64,000 nucleotides of DNA from Lactobacillus intestinalis (GTDB taxonomy: Bacteria; Bacillota; Bacilli; Lactobacillales; Lactobacillaceae): NCBI RefSeq assembly GCF_024397795.1, contig NZ_CP072983.1:682001-746000 (forward strand). Reading direction: 5' to 3'. Shown here in pieces: positions 17,493-28,398 of this stretch (its first letter is position 1; each line of letters opens with the position of its first letter). The position numbers and the translations under genes were made by a program. Under the pieces are notes generated by a model. The model had not been told where the DNA came from. It made no database searches and saw only the letters and a list, made by a program, of their open reading frames with translations.

Positions 17493-18305
17493 ATGGCAAA
17501 ACAACGAGCAGATGTACTATTAGCTGAACAAGGAATTTTTAATTCTCGCTCTCAAGCTCAACGAGCAATAATGGCTGGTTTAGTAAGTGATCACAATCAC
17601 CAAAGAATTGACAAAAGTGGAACTAAATTTCCGAAAGATGAGAAGTTCTACATCAAAGACGATGGCAAAAAATATGTCTCACGTGGAGGCTTTAAATTAG
17701 AAAAAGCTTTGAAGGTTTTTGATATTGATTTAAAGGATAAGATTTGTTTAGATATTGGTGCTTCAACTGGAGGCTTCACGGATGTTGCACTTCATAATGG
17801 TGCCAAAATGGTTTATGCCTTAGATGTTGGTTATAATCAGTTGGCTTGGCAATTACGCGATGATCCAAGAGTAGTGGTTATGGAAAAACAAAATTTCCGT
17901 TATAGTAAACCAGAAGATTTTGATCAAGGTTTACCGGACTTTGCGATGACAGATGTTTCCTTTATTTCATTAGATTTAATTATGCCGCCAATGTATGCAA
18001 TTTTAAAAGATAAATGTGATGCAGTATGCTTGATTAAGCCCCAATTTGAAGCTGGTCCTGAAAATGTAGGAAAGCATGGAATTGTTCATGATCATGAAGT
18101 TCATCGTCAAGTAATTGAACATACGATGAATGAAGCCATGAAGATCGGTTTTAATGTTTTGGGGATAGATTACTCACCAATCAAAGGTGGAAAAGGAAAC
18201 ATTGAATTTTTAATTCATTTACAAAAAAATGAAGATAAAGGTGGACAGAATCTTTGGTCTGGAACAGTGAGTGAGGTAGTGGAACGTGCTGTTGAAGGAC
18301 TTTAA
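17493..18305 (+). CDS. tlyA: TlyA-family rRNA 2'-O-methyltransferase
   Basis: A 270-residue protein with an S4 RNA-binding domain (residues 1-62, RADVLLAEQGIFNSRSQAQRAI) joined to an FtsJ-like SAM methyltransferase domain (DIGASTGGFTDV near 85, TDVSFISL near 150, LIKPQFE near 180). Members methylate ribose 2'-OH of cytidines in 16S/23S rRNA; older literature calls them hemolysin A. In Bacillus this gene (yqxC) is followed by argR/ahrC and then recN; here recN follows directly. Confidence 0.9.
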   Translation: MAKQRADVLLAEQGIFNSRSQAQRAIMAGLVSDHNHQRIDKSGTKFPKDEKFYIKDDGKKYVSRGGFKLEKALKVFDIDLKDKICLDIGASTGGFTDVALHNGAKMVYALDVGYNQLAWQLRDDPRVVVMEKQNFRYSKPEDFDQGLPDFAMTDVSFISLDLIMPPMYAILKDKCDAVCLIKPQFEAGPENVGKHGIVHDHEVHRQVIEHTMNEAMKIGFNVLGIDYSPIKGGKGNIEFLIHLQKNEDKGGQNLWSGTVSEVVERAVEGL

Positions 18306-18314
18306 GGTGAAAAA

Positions 18315-20000
18315 ATGCTAGTAGAGCTAGATATTAAAAACTTTGCGATAATTAAAGCTTTGAAGGTTCGCTTTCAAGAAAAAATGACGGTGCTAATTGG
18401 GGAAACTGGTGCCGGAAAATCTATTTTAATTGATGCAGTTTCTCTTTTAATGGGAGGCCGCGGTCAAAAAGAAATGATTCGGTCAGGTGAAGACAAAGCG
18501 CTAGTTACAGGTTTATTTGACTTAGGAGAGCAAGCTAAGCAAATTTCGCTCTTGTGTGATGAATACGGTCTTCCTCATGATGATAATCAATTAGTAATTA
18601 GTCGAGAATTAGCCACAAAAGGTAGAAATATTGTTCGAATCAATGGTCAATTAACTACAATCAATGTTTTACGTGAAGTGGGTAATTATTTGGTAGATAT
18701 CCATGGGCAAAATGATCAACAAATATTGATGAATCAGGATCGACAGATCGATTTAGTTGATAATTATGCTCCCAGTAATTTAAAAGAGGAATTGAGCGCT
18801 TACCAAGATAATTATTACAAATGGAAAAAACTAACCGATCAATTGCATCATCTGCGTCAAGATGCCCAAGAATTGGCTCAGCGTCAAGATATTTTGCAAT
18901 TTCAAAATAATGAATTAGAAGCAGCTAACTTGTCTGACCCTAAAGAAGATGAAAAGTTGGAAGATGAGTTTAATGAATTGAATAATTATCAAAAAATTGC
19001 GGACGCAGTTCATTATTTTATGCAACTTTATGATGATGATGAGCATGGGATCGAGACTTTATTGGGAGATGCCCAAAGTGCTGCTGGTGATTTAACAGAA
19101 TTTAGTAATAAATTCAATGATTTTGCAAAAACTGTTGATGATGGTGTCTATGCTTTAAGTGATGCGCGTAGTGAACTTTCAAGTTTAATGGATCAAATGG
19201 ATTTTGATGAGGAACGCTTTCAAGAAGTTACTAATCGTTTAGACTTACTTAATTCCTTAAAGAAAAAATATGGTCCTAGCTTAGAAGAAGTACTCGACTT
19301 TTATCAAAACGTTCAAAAAGAATTAGCTCAGTTTGAATCGGGGGGGTTAGATGAAGAAGAAATTCAGCAAAAAATTTCTCTTTTAGAATCTAAAATGACT
19401 AAGCAAACTGAAAAATTACATTTGATTCGTGAACAGGTAGCTCATAAATTAGAGGTTCAAATTAAGCAAGAATTAGCTGATCTGTATATGGAGAAGGCTA
19501 GATTTGCGATTAATTTTGACCAGACTAAGACTTTTACTCCTAAAGGTACTGACGAGATTGCATTTTTGATTGCACCTAACCCTGGAGAAGACTTAATGCC
19601 GTTAGTTAAGATTGTTTCGGGTGGTGAACAGTCGCGATTAATTTTAGCTTTAAAGGCAATTTTTAGTCGAGTGGAACCAGTTGGAACGATGATTTTTGAC
19701 GAAATTGATACGGGAGTTTCTGGCCGAGTTTCCGCAGCTATTGGACAAAAAATGCATAGTATTGGTCAAGACAAGCAAGTAATTACAATTACTCACTCAC
19801 CGCAAGTTGCTGCAGCTGGTGATCAGAGATATTTAGTAGCGAAAGAGGTTAAAGATAGAGCTACATTTACTCAAGTGAAACCACTTGCCCAGAATGAAAC
19901 GGTTACCGCAATTGCTCAAATGATGGCTGGTAGTAATATCACAACTGCAGCTAAACAAAATGCAATTGATTTAATAAACAGTTTTAATAAAAGAACTTGA
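18315..20000 (+). CDS. recN: DNA repair protein RecN
   Basis: A 561-residue SMC-like ATPase that acts early in double-strand-break repair. Walker A GETGAGKS is near residues 29-36. There is a long central coiled coil (about 160-370), the signature VSGGEQSRL near 435 and the Walker B region MIFDEIDTGVSGR. Its start has GGTG nearby, and it lies 9 bases after tlyA. Without argR in between, it joins the folD-tlyA unit directly. Confidence 0.96.
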   Translation: MLVELDIKNFAIIKALKVRFQEKMTVLIGETGAGKSILIDAVSLLMGGRGQKEMIRSGEDKALVTGLFDLGEQAKQISLLCDEYGLPHDDNQLVISRELATKGRNIVRINGQLTTINVLREVGNYLVDIHGQNDQQILMNQDRQIDLVDNYAPSNLKEELSAYQDNYYKWKKLTDQLHHLRQDAQELAQRQDILQFQNNELEAANLSDPKEDEKLEDEFNELNNYQKIADAVHYFMQLYDDDEHGIETLLGDAQSAAGDLTEFSNKFNDFAKTVDDGVYALSDARSELSSLMDQMDFDEERFQEVTNRLDLLNSLKKKYGPSLEEVLDFYQNVQKELAQFESGGLDEEEIQQKISLLESKMTKQTEKLHLIREQVAHKLEVQIKQELADLYMEKARFAINFDQTKTFTPKGTDEIAFLIAPNPGEDLMPLVKIVSGGEQSRLILALKAIFSRVEPVGTMIFDEIDTGVSGRVSAAIGQKMHSIGQDKQVITITHSPQVAAAGDQRYLVAKEVKDRATFTQVKPLAQNETVTAIAQMMAGSNITTAAKQNAIDLINSFNKRT

Positions 20001-20057
20001 AAATAAAATGTTTTTAGTGCAAACTAGATATATTAGATCTTTCTAGGAGTGTTTGGC

Positions 20058-20672
20058 ATGGCAGATAAAGGTTTGTTACTCGTCCTTTCGGGTCCTTCGG
20101 GTGTTGGTAAAGGAACCGTTAAGAGTGCAATTGTTGAAAATAAAGTATTTCCTTTTGAATATTCTGTTTCTATGACTACCCGTAAACCACGACCGGGTGA
20201 AGTTGATGGGAAAGACTATTATTTTGTAAGTGAAGAACGTTTTCAAGAAGCTATTAACCGCGGAGAACTTTTAGAATATAATAAGTACGTTGGTCATTAT
20301 TATGGTACTCCGCTCGCCCCAGTTAAAAAGATGCTTAAAGAAGGGAAAGACGTTTTACTCGAAATTGATGTAAATGGTGCAAAAAAGGTAAGAGAAAAAA
20401 TGCCGGATGGTGTATTTATCTTTTTGACGCCACCGGATTTACATACTTTACACCTTCGTCTTGAACATCGAGGGACAGAGTCTGAAGACGTTATTATGGG
20501 CCGAATTAAACAAGCTCGTAAAGAAATTTTAGTAATGCAAGATTATGATTATGCCGTGGTTAATGATACTATTGCAAATGCGGTTGATCATATTAAAGCA
20601 ATTGTTGATGCAGAACATGTTAGTGTTAAACGAGTTATCGATGACTATCGTAAAATGGTCAGGGAGGATTAA
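20058..20672 (+). CDS. gmk: Guanylate kinase
   Basis: A 204-residue enzyme making GDP from GMP and ATP. P-loop GPSGVGKGT follows [29 protein letters not shown] is the GMP-binding block. The ATG with AGGAG 8 bases upstream is used rather than an in-frame GTG three codons earlier that would overlap the ribosome site. It is paired with rpoZ two bases downstream, the usual gmk-rpoZ arrangement. Confidence 0.96.
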   Translation: MADKGLLLVLSGPSGVGKGTVKSAIVENKVFPFEYSVSMTTRKPRPGEVDGKDYYFVSEERFQEAINRGELLEYNKYVGHYYGTPLAPVKKMLKEGKDVLLEIDVNGAKKVREKMPDGVFIFLTPPDLHTLHLRLEHRGTESEDVIMGRIKQARKEILVMQDYDYAVVNDTIANAVDHIKAIVDAEHVSVKRVIDDYRKMVRED

Positions 20673-20674
20673 CT

Positions 20675-20899
20675 ATGAGAATTACATATCCATCAATTGA
20701 TAAATTATTAAGTCGCGTTGATTCACGTTACTCATTGTCAGTACTTGCTGCAAAGCGTGCACATGAACTTGAAGCAGGTTTTCCACCAACTCTTGAAGTT
20801 TTCAAGTGTGATAAGGCAGTAGGAAAGGCACTTGAGGAAATTGCAGCTGGTAAGGTTACAGTTGATCCTGCGCATCAAGAAGTTAACCTCGAAGATTAA
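20675..20899 (+). CDS. rpoZ: RNA polymerase omega subunit
   Basis: A 74-residue subunit that helps assemble RNA polymerase. It starts [21 protein letters not shown], and the conserved AAKRAHEL motif is present. It follows gmk closely and precedes a strong terminator. The coaBC gene, which follows rpoZ in Bacillus, is absent; priA comes next. Confidence 0.95.
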   Translation: MRITYPSIDKLLSRVDSRYSLSVLAAKRAHELEAGFPPTLEVFKCDKAVGKALEEIAAGKVTVDPAHQEVNLED

Positions 20900-20907
20900 T
20901 TTAGTTT

Positions 20908-20943
20908 ATGACCGCCATCGGCAATGATGGTGGTCATTTTTTG
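20908..20943 (+). terminator. Terminator after rpoZ
   Basis: A 12-bp stem ATGACCGCCATC / GATGGTGGTCAT (one G-T pair), then TTTTTT. Confidence 0.92.
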
Positions 20944-20955
20944 TAAGGTGATTGA

Positions 20956-23352
20956 ATGATTGCTCAAGTTATTGTTGATATTGCAGCAAAGCAGACAGAT
21001 CGAATTTTTGAATATCATATTCCTGAAAATATTTCTGATGTAGAAATTGGTTCGCGGGTAGTTGTTCCTTTTGGTCCTAGAAAATTACAGGGATTTGTAG
21101 TGGGAATTTCAAAAACTAGTAATTATCCCGGTAAATTAAAAGATCTTCTTGTTGTCGTTGATGAAATGCCTCCTCTTACTCCTGAATTGGTAAAATTGTC
21201 AAAATATATGGCTAAAAATGTATATTCTTATAGAATTTCAATCCTTAAGACAATGCTGCCACGAGTAATGCGAGCAAATTATCGAAAAATTTTAACCCCA
21301 ATTTCTAAAAGTGCGCAAAAATTGGCGCTTTTTAAAGGAGATCCAGTTGATTTAAACAATTTAACTGATAATAATAAAATTGCCTTAGCGAGAAAGCTTT
21401 TACGCAATAATGAAGCAAAAGTCGAGTATTTGGTTGAAAATAAGGCAAAAAAGAAAACAGAAAATCAATATCTTTTAAGTGAATCTCGAGAAGAATATCA
21501 GAAAATTTTGAATTCGGTTAGACGCAATGCGCTTAAGCAACGAAGAATTTTAACGGATATCATTGAAAACTATGATAGTTATCCGCGAATGCAAGATGAG
21601 CTGGAAAAAACTGCAAAAATTACAACTACTGATTTAACTCAAGCAGTGAAGAAGAACTGGCTAAAAAAAGCAGCCGTAGAAGTCTATCGTAACCCTCTTG
21701 CTGGGTTTGATAATAAGAAAAAAGCGGTAACCGTTACTTTGAATGAAGAACAAGAAGTAGCCGTTGATCAAATAAGTAATTCAGTTCAAAAGCAAGAATC
21801 TAAGACTTATCTACTAGAGGGAATTACCGGTAGTGGTAAGACGGAAGTATATTTACATACGATTAGTAAAACTTTAGATCATGGGCGCAATGCTTTAATG
21901 CTGGTTCCAGAGATTTCCTTGACACCTCAAATGGTGAGTCAAGTTAAAAGTAGATTCGGAAATAAAGTGGCAGTCTTACACAGTAGTTTGTCTACTGGAG
22001 AATTATATGATGAATGGCGCCGAATTCGTCGTGGTGAGATTCGAGTAGTAGTGGGAACGCGAAGCGCCGTCTTTGCTCCGATAAAGAATTTAGGACTGAT
22101 TGTAATTGATGAAGAGCATGAATCTTCATATAAGCAAGAAGATAATCCACGTTACCATGCGCGTAACGTCGCTCTTTGGCGCAGTGATTTTAATAACTGT
22201 CCTTTAGTTTTAGGAAGTGCCACTCCATCTTTATATAGTCGAGCTCGTGCCCAAAAAGGGATTTATCATTTATTAAAGCTTACTAAAAGAGCTAATAATA
22301 AAAATTTACCTCAGGTAAACTTGATTGATTTAAAACATGCAGAATTTGCAGGGGATCAGTTTGATTTGTCAACTGATTTGGTAAATGCAATTAAGGATCG
22401 ATTGTCAAAAAATGAGCAGGTTATTTTGATGCTTAATCGCAGAGGCTTTGCTAATTTTATGTTGTGTCGCGAATGCGGATATGTAATGAAGTGTCCCAAT
22501 TGTGATTTATCATTGACCATGCATAAGGACACGCATGAAATGCAGTGTCACTATTGCGGCTATACGGCTCCTATCCCAGAAAAATGCCCTAATTGTCAAA
22601 GTGATAAGATTCGTTTTTTAGGGACGGGTACGCAAAAAGTTCAGGAAGAATTGGAGCAATTAATGCCAGACGCTAAAATTCTTCGTATGGATGTAGATAC
22701 TACTCGAAGAAAGGGAAGCTATAAGAAAATTTTGGATAAATTTGGTGATCATGAAGCAGATATTCTTTTGGGTACTCAAATGATTGCTAAAGGCTTGGAT
22801 TTTCCGAATGTTACCCTAGTAGGAGTGGTGAATGCCGATACTGGATTGTGGGTGCCTGATTATAATGCAGCCGAGCGAACTTTTGAACTGTTAACTCAAG
22901 TTGCCGGACGAGCCGGACGAGCTGAAAAAGCTGGTGAAGTCATTATTCAAACGTACAATCCGGAACATTACGCAATTGAATTGGCTCAAACTCAGGATTA
23001 TGAACGTTTTTATGCTTATGAAATGCAAATGCGTCATGCAGGCAATTATCCGCCATATTATTACACAGTCTTGATTTCAATTGCTTCAAAAAAGGAACAA
23101 AATGCGGCTCGGGAAGCTTTTAAAATTAAAAGAAAGCTTGCAAGTAGCTTGCATTCAAATACAATTATTTTAGGACCTACTCCCAGTGCGATTTCAAGAT
23201 TAAAAAATCAATATTATTATCAAATCCTGGTAAAATATAAAAAAGAAGATAATTTAAATGATTTGCTTCATCAAATTCAGAATTCTGCACAAGAAATTAA
23301 AAAATATGGATTAAATGTATACATTGATAATGAACCAGAAAGAATTGTTTAA
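20956..23352 (+). CDS. priA: Primosomal replication protein N' (PriA helicase)
   Basis: A 798-residue superfamily 2 helicase that reloads the replisome at stalled forks. The N-terminal DNA-binding domain starts MIAQVIVDIAAKQTDRIFEY. Walker A GITGSGKTEVYL is near residue 290, with the DEEH box and GSATPS. The zinc site is four CxxC pairs (CRECG, CPNC, CHYCG, CPNC) at about 508-550, and GTQMIAKGLDFPNVTLV follows. It starts AAGGTG 5 bases before the ATG and begins the priA-fmt-rsmB-stp-prkC-rsgA-rpe-thiN run. Confidence 0.97.
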   Translation: MIAQVIVDIAAKQTDRIFEYHIPENISDVEIGSRVVVPFGPRKLQGFVVGISKTSNYPGKLKDLLVVVDEMPPLTPELVKLSKYMAKNVYSYRISILKTMLPRVMRANYRKILTPISKSAQKLALFKGDPVDLNNLTDNNKIALARKLLRNNEAKVEYLVENKAKKKTENQYLLSESREEYQKILNSVRRNALKQRRILTDIIENYDSYPRMQDELEKTAKITTTDLTQAVKKNWLKKAAVEVYRNPLAGFDNKKKAVTVTLNEEQEVAVDQISNSVQKQESKTYLLEGITGSGKTEVYLHTISKTLDHGRNALMLVPEISLTPQMVSQVKSRFGNKVAVLHSSLSTGELYDEWRRIRRGEIRVVVGTRSAVFAPIKNLGLIVIDEEHESSYKQEDNPRYHARNVALWRSDFNNCPLVLGSATPSLYSRARAQKGIYHLLKLTKRANNKNLPQVNLIDLKHAEFAGDQFDLSTDLVNAIKDRLSKNEQVILMLNRRGFANFMLCRECGYVMKCPNCDLSLTMHKDTHEMQCHYCGYTAPIPEKCPNCQSDKIRFLGTGTQKVQEELEQLMPDAKILRMDVDTTRRKGSYKKILDKFGDHEADILLGTQMIAKGLDFPNVTLVGVVNADTGLWVPDYNAAERTFELLTQVAGRAGRAEKAGEVIIQTYNPEHYAIELAQTQDYERFYAYEMQMRHAGNYPPYYYTVLISIASKKEQNAAREAFKIKRKLASSLHSNTIILGPTPSAISRLKNQYYYQILVKYKKEDNLNDLLHQIQNSAQEIKKYGLNVYIDNEPERIV

Positions 23353-23364
23353 GGAGAAAATGGA

Positions 23365-24309
23365 ATGACATCAATAATTTTTATGGGAACCCCAGACTTT
23401 TCAGTACCAGTTTTAAAGGGATTAGTTGAAAAAGGTTATGAGGTAAAAGCAGTAGTAACTCAACCAGATAAAAAAGTAGGACGGAAACAAAAAATCACTG
23501 AGACACCTGCTAAAATTGCGGCAGAAGAACTGGATATCCCAGTTTATCAACCAGTTAAATTATCTGGTTCTAGTGAGTTAGACGAATTAATTGCTATGAA
23601 TGCAGATTTTATAGTGACGGCTGCTTACGGGCAATTCTTACCAACTAAGTTTTTGAATTCCGCTAAAATTGCTGCAGTAAATGTTCATGGTTCCTTGCTT
23701 CCAAAATATCGTGGAGGCGCTCCAATTCAATACTCTTTGATTAATGGAGATAAGGAAACAGGCATTACTATTATGGAAATGGTTAAAAAGATGGACGCAG
23801 GTGATATTTATGCTCAACAGGCAATTGAAATTGAACCTGAAGATACTGCTGGGAGCTTATTTGAAAAACTATCTTACTTAGGTCGTGACTTATTACTTGA
23901 AACACTCCCTAAAATTAGTGATGGAAGTGTTCAAAAAGTGGCTCAGGATGAAGAAAAGGTGGTCTTCTCTCCCAATATTACTAAAGATCAAGAACGCATT
24001 ACTTCTAAAATGACTGCCAAAGAAGCTAACAATTTATTACGTGGTCTTAATCCAGATCCGGGTGCTTATATGATGGTAAATGGCAAGAGATTTAAGGTTT
24101 GGAAGGCAGAAGTGGCTGATGAAAGTACGGATTTAGAGGCTGGAAGTTTAGTTGAAAATAAGGGCCGTTTCTCGATTAGTTTTGCTAATAATACGGTTCT
24201 TAATCTCCTTGAAGTACAACCTGCTGGTAAAAAGAAAATGCCAATTCAAAGTTTCTTAAATGGTCAAGCAAGTAAATTTACGGTAGGAGAAAAGATTATC
24301 GATGACTAA
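23365..24309 (+). CDS. fmt: Methionyl-tRNA formyltransferase
   Basis: A 314-residue enzyme that formylates initiator Met-tRNA using 10-formyl-THF. It starts IIFMGTPDFSVPVL. The catalytic block NVHGSLLPKYRGGAPIQ and the GITIMEMVKKMDAGD segment are clear. A C-terminal OB domain begins near residue 205. The peptide deformylase gene def, usually just upstream, is not here. It overlaps rsmB by 8 bases. Confidence 0.96.
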   Translation: MTSIIFMGTPDFSVPVLKGLVEKGYEVKAVVTQPDKKVGRKQKITETPAKIAAEELDIPVYQPVKLSGSSELDELIAMNADFIVTAAYGQFLPTKFLNSAKIAAVNVHGSLLPKYRGGAPIQYSLINGDKETGITIMEMVKKMDAGDIYAQQAIEIEPEDTAGSLFEKLSYLGRDLLLETLPKISDGSVQKVAQDEEKVVFSPNITKDQERITSKMTAKEANNLLRGLNPDPGAYMMVNGKRFKVWKAEVADESTDLEAGSLVENKGRFSISFANNTVLNLLEVQPAGKKKMPIQSFLNGQASKFTVGEKIIDD

Positions 24310-25615
24310 AACAGCACGTTCAATTGCTCTAGAAACTTTAATGAGCGTCTTGCAAAATAAATCATATTCAAACTTAAGTTTGAATAATAATTTACGTCAA
24401 GCCAAGCTTTCAGTTGCTGATCAAAATTTAGCTACTAATTTGGTTTATGGAACGATTCAATATAAGATTTATTTGAAATATCAATTAAAAGGCTTGGTGA
24501 AGACTAAGCTTACTGAAAACTATTTGGAACCTCTTCTTTTAATGTCGATTTATCAAATCCAATTTTTGGATAAAATTCCTACTCGTGCAGTTCTTGACGA
24601 GGCTAACAAACTAGCTAAGAAGTTTGGTAAACACCATTCTGCGGGGTATAGAATTGTTAACGGAATTTTAAGAGCCTTTGTACGTCGTGGAGAAGTTTTA
24701 CCAAATAAAAAGGATGAAGTTGAATATTTAAGTGTAAAAGAAAGTTTTCCAAAATGGCTAGTTGAATATTTTATTAAAAACTGGGGACTTAAAAAGACTG
24801 AAAAAATGTTGATTAGTCTAAATCAACCAGCAAAAAATAGTGTGAGATTAGCTTTGAAAGATCAAAAGCAAACATTTTTCCAATTAAAGAAATTAGGATT
24901 TAATCCGGAACCTTCTGCCTTGGCTTCTGATAGTGTAATCTTAAGTCATGGAGGAATTGTAGATACTTCATTATTTAAAGAAGGAAAATTAACGGTTCAG
25001 GATGAAGCTGCTAGTTTAGTAGTAGAGGCCTTTGATTTTAAGGGAGACGAGGAAGTTTTAGATGCTTGCAGTGCTCCCGGAGGAAAAACAGTCCAGATTG
25101 CAGAACATCTTCCTACAGGACATGTTACTGCATTGGATATTCATAAGAAAAAGCTCAATCTTGTTCACCAAAATGCGGAGAGAATGGATGTTGCAGATAA
25201 GGTTTCTACTAAAGCTATTGATGCCCGGAAAGCTGATGAGTGTTTTTCAAAAGGAGAGTTTGCTAAAATACTGGTAGATGCTCCTTGTTCAGGGTTAGGA
25301 TTATTAAGAAGAAAACCTGAAATACGCTATAGTAAAACCAAGCAAGATTTAGTTAATCTGCAAAAAATTCAGCTTGATATTTTAGAGCATGTAAGTGGAT
25401 TATTAGCTCAAAATGGAGAATTGGTTTATTCTACTTGCAGTATCTCTATTCAAGAAAATGAAGAAGTAGTTGAAAAATTTTTGAAGAGTCATCCTAACTT
25501 TGAACTTTCAAAGTTTAAGGCAGGCAACTTAACTAGTAATGGAATGCTAAAAATTTTACCAGATAGTTATGGCAGCGATGGCTTTTTTATTGCTAAGTTT
25601 AAATTACGAGGTTAA
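24302..25615 (+). CDS. rsmB: 16S rRNA (cytosine-967-C5)-methyltransferase
   Basis: A 437-residue RNA m5C methyltransferase (Sun/RsmB). The N-terminal NusB-like RNA-binding domain spans about 1-130 (MTKTARSIALETLMSV). The catalytic domain has the SAM motif DACSAPGGKT, the Cys motif VDAPCSGLG and the second Cys in STCSI. The start overlaps the end of fmt, showing translational coupling. The rlmN gene that often follows is absent and stp is next. Confidence 0.95.
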   Translation: MTKTARSIALETLMSVLQNKSYSNLSLNNNLRQAKLSVADQNLATNLVYGTIQYKIYLKYQLKGLVKTKLTENYLEPLLLMSIYQIQFLDKIPTRAVLDEANKLAKKFGKHHSAGYRIVNGILRAFVRRGEVLPNKKDEVEYLSVKESFPKWLVEYFIKNWGLKKTEKMLISLNQPAKNSVRLALKDQKQTFFQLKKLGFNPEPSALASDSVILSHGGIVDTSLFKEGKLTVQDEAASLVVEAFDFKGDEEVLDACSAPGGKTVQIAEHLPTGHVTALDIHKKKLNLVHQNAERMDVADKVSTKAIDARKADECFSKGEFAKILVDAPCSGLGLLRRKPEIRYSKTKQDLVNLQKIQLDILEHVSGLLAQNGELVYSTCSISIQENEEVVEKFLKSHPNFELSKFKAGNLTSNGMLKILPDSYGSDGFFIAKFKLRG

Positions 25616-25618
25616 ATT

Positions 25619-26368
25619 TTGATTGAAACAGCATTTGCTTCAAGTATTGGTAGAATACGTAAAAGCAACCAAGACTTTGTAAAAGTATTTAAAAATAAAA
25701 GCGATACTACATTGGCAATTGTGTGTGATGGTATGGGGGGCCATCAAGGAGGGGATGTAGCATCAACGATGGCGGTAAGTCATTTAGGGCATAATTTTGA
25801 ATCAACAGATTTTACAGATACAAATAGTGCTCATAAATGGATTGAAGTTCAGTTGAAGTCCGAAAATGAAACAATTTTAAAGACTGCGGATCGTTTTCCA
25901 GATTTGAATGGGATGGGAACGACAATTGTTTTAGCTTTTGCCTTTAAAGATACAGCTTTAATTGCACATTTAGGTGATTCACGAGCATATATTTATGCCG
26001 ATGGTCATTTTACTCAACTAACTGAAGATCATTCCTTAGTTAATGAACTAGTTAAAATGGGTCAAATTACCAAAGAACAAGCAAAACATCATCCTCAAAA
26101 AAATATTATTACCCAGGCTTTAGGCGTTTCTAGCACAATTGATCCTGAATTTCGAAATGTTGCTTTAAACGAAAATGACATCATTTTACTGTGTACAGAT
26201 GGATTAACTAATTCCTTAAGTGATCCACAGATTCAGCAAATTTTGGCAACCAAAGAACTAAGCTTAAAAGATCGATGCAATAAGTTAATTAATGAAGCAA
26301 ATCGTTTAGGTGGTGGTGATAACATCACGGTATGCTTGGTTTGGAACAAGGGGGAAGGAAGTAAGTGA
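25619..26368 (+). CDS. stp: PP2C-type Ser/Thr protein phosphatase
   Basis: A 249-residue cytoplasmic PPM phosphatase (PrpC/Stp) opposing the kinase encoded next to it. Metal-binding motifs CDGMGGHQGGD, HLGDSRAY, CTDGLTNSL and GGDNITV are all present. The start is a TTG three bases after the rsmB stop, with CGAGG as ribosome site; no ATG lies close by. The stop overlaps the prkC GTG start (GTGA), so kinase and phosphatase are made together. Confidence 0.95.
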   Translation: MIETAFASSIGRIRKSNQDFVKVFKNKSDTTLAIVCDGMGGHQGGDVASTMAVSHLGHNFESTDFTDTNSAHKWIEVQLKSENETILKTADRFPDLNGMGTTIVLAFAFKDTALIAHLGDSRAYIYADGHFTQLTEDHSLVNELVKMGQITKEQAKHHPQKNIITQALGVSSTIDPEFRNVALNENDIILLCTDGLTNSLSDPQIQQILATKELSLKDRCNKLINEANRLGGGDNITVCLVWNKGEGSK

Positions 26369-28398
26369 TCGATAAAGGTTATTTGCTTGGTGAACGCTAT
26401 CGAATACTGGATACCCTTGGTGAAGGTGGGATGGCTAATGTATATTTAGCTGAGGATATTATCTTGCAGCGAAAAGTAGCCGTTAAAGTGTTAAGATTGG
26501 ATCTTCAAAAAGAATCACAAATCTTAGCTAGATTTCAACGAGAAGCCTTAGCGACGAGTGAATTGAGTCATCCAAACATCGTATCGGTCCTTGATGTCGG
26601 AACTGATCATGGCTTGCCTTATATGGTAATGGAATATGTGGATGGGCCTGATTTAAAAGATTATATTCGGGAAAATTCACCGTTAGATTTGCATGAAGTT
26701 ATCCGGATTATGGATCAGATTTTGAGTGCGGTAGCATTAGCTCATAAACATAATGTTATTCATAGAGATTTAAAGCCCCAGAATATTTTGATGGATAAAC
26801 GAGGAAATATCAAAATCGCGGACTTTGGGATAGCCGTAGCTCTAAATCAAAGTTCGATTACTCAAACTAACTCTGTCATGGGATCTGTACATTACATGTC
26901 TCCCGAACAAACGCGGGGAGGATTAGTTACTAAACAATCGGATATATATTCCGTTGGGATTATCTTATATGAACTGATTACGGGAAAAGTGCCTTTTAAT
27001 GGGGATACCCCCGTCTCAATTGCTTTAAAACATGTTCAAGAAGAGATTCCATCAATTAGAGAAAAAGATCCTGAAGTACCCCAAGCTTTGGAAAATGTGG
27101 TTTTAAAAGCAACAGCAAAGGATCCACGCGACCGCTATGAGTCAGCTCAGGAAATGAAAAATGATCTTGATACTAGTTTAGATAAAAATCGCGGAGATGA
27201 GCCAGTATTTATACCTGATCATGGTGTTAATAATGATAAGACGATTATTTTACCGGCCTTTAACTCAGTGAAAAAAGATGATGGGAATGATGACCCACCT
27301 GAAAATCCTAAGCCGCCTGCTGATCCGGATCCTCAAGAAAATCCAAAGAAAGGATCATTTTTAGCTACTTTAAAAAAACATAAATGGTGGTGGATTTTTG
27401 TAGGAATTGTCGCAATTTTAATTGTGTGTATGATGGTATTTGCTCTGGATGCAAAGAATAGTGCCAATAAAGCAGCTCAAGGCACTGTGAGGATTCCAGA
27501 TGTTACTAATTTGACAGAAGAATCTGCTGAAAATCGACTTGAAAAATCGGGATTAGAATTAGGCAAAATTCACCATCGAAATTCAGATAGTATTGATGCG
27601 GGACGCGTAATAAATACTAAACCAAATTCTGGCAATTCGATTACTAGAGGCAAAAGCGTAGATTTAATTATCTCAAATGGCGCCGGAATGGCTAAGGTTC
27701 CTGATGTAACGGGGCAAACTTATGAAGCTGCCGTAGATAAATTGCAGGATATGGGATTTGATGTAGTACGAGAAAATCAAATTTCTAATACTGTTTCTCC
27801 AGATCATGTGATTGATCAAAGTATCGCAGCGGATGTAGAAGTGAAGCCTAAACAGACGACAATTACTTTGATTGTCTCAAAAGGCCAGCCCCCCAAACCC
27901 AAGCCAAACATGATTAAGTTGAAAAATTTGAAGAACTATTCTTTAAAGGGTGCTCAAGATTATGCTAAAGAAAATGGTTTGACCCTTCAAATTTCTGAAA
28001 AATATTCTCAAAATGTAGAAAAAGGGATGATTATGGCTATGAGCCCGAATCCTGGTACTAAAGTTGAAAAGGGTTCAACCATTACAATTAGTGTTTCTAA
28101 AGGTGAAAAAGAAAAGAATACAGAAACTAATATTACTAAAAACTTTACAGTAGATTATGCACCTCCTAAAACTCTTAAAGAGGATACAGATAATCATAAT
28201 GAAAAAGAATTGGACAAAGGAAATCACGTTCAAATTTATATTAAAGATGATGATCATTCTTTAAGTAATATTTATCGAGATTTATATATTAAACGAGATA
28301 TGAGTTTCTCTATTCCATTTAGTTTGAAAAATGGAAGCGGAGAATTGAGAGTTGTTCGTGATGGACAGACAATATTAAATGAGAAGGTAACTAAATGA
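26365..28398 (+). CDS. prkC: Membrane Ser/Thr protein kinase with PASTA domains (PrkC/PknB)
   Basis: A 677-residue Hanks-type kinase sensing cell-wall fragments. The cytoplasmic kinase domain spans about 8-270 ([13 protein letters not shown], catalytic [10 protein letters not shown] near 132, DFG near 153, SPEQ). A Pro-rich linker is followed by one TM helix at about 340-362 and three extracellular PASTA repeats at about 376-440, 445-512 and 515-582. A C-terminal extension of about 95 residues carries no PASTA signature. The start is GTG overlapping stp; rsgA overlaps its stop (ATGA). Confidence 0.95.
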   Translation: MIDKGYLLGERYRILDTLGEGGMANVYLAEDIILQRKVAVKVLRLDLQKESQILARFQREALATSELSHPNIVSVLDVGTDHGLPYMVMEYVDGPDLKDYIRENSPLDLHEVIRIMDQILSAVALAHKHNVIHRDLKPQNILMDKRGNIKIADFGIAVALNQSSITQTNSVMGSVHYMSPEQTRGGLVTKQSDIYSVGIILYELITGKVPFNGDTPVSIALKHVQEEIPSIREKDPEVPQALENVVLKATAKDPRDRYESAQEMKNDLDTSLDKNRGDEPVFIPDHGVNNDKTIILPAFNSVKKDDGNDDPPENPKPPADPDPQENPKKGSFLATLKKHKWWWIFVGIVAILIVCMMVFALDAKNSANKAAQGTVRIPDVTNLTEESAENRLEKSGLELGKIHHRNSDSIDAGRVINTKPNSGNSITRGKSVDLIISNGAGMAKVPDVTGQTYEAAVDKLQDMGFDVVRENQISNTVSPDHVIDQSIAADVEVKPKQTTITLIVSKGQPPKPKPNMIKLKNLKNYSLKGAQDYAKENGLTLQISEKYSQNVEKGMIMAMSPNPGTKVEKGSTITISVSKGEKEKNTETNITKNFTVDYAPPKTLKEDTDNHNEKELDKGNHVQIYIKDDDHSLSNIYRDLYIKRDMSFSIPFSLKNGSGELRVVRDGQTILNEKVTK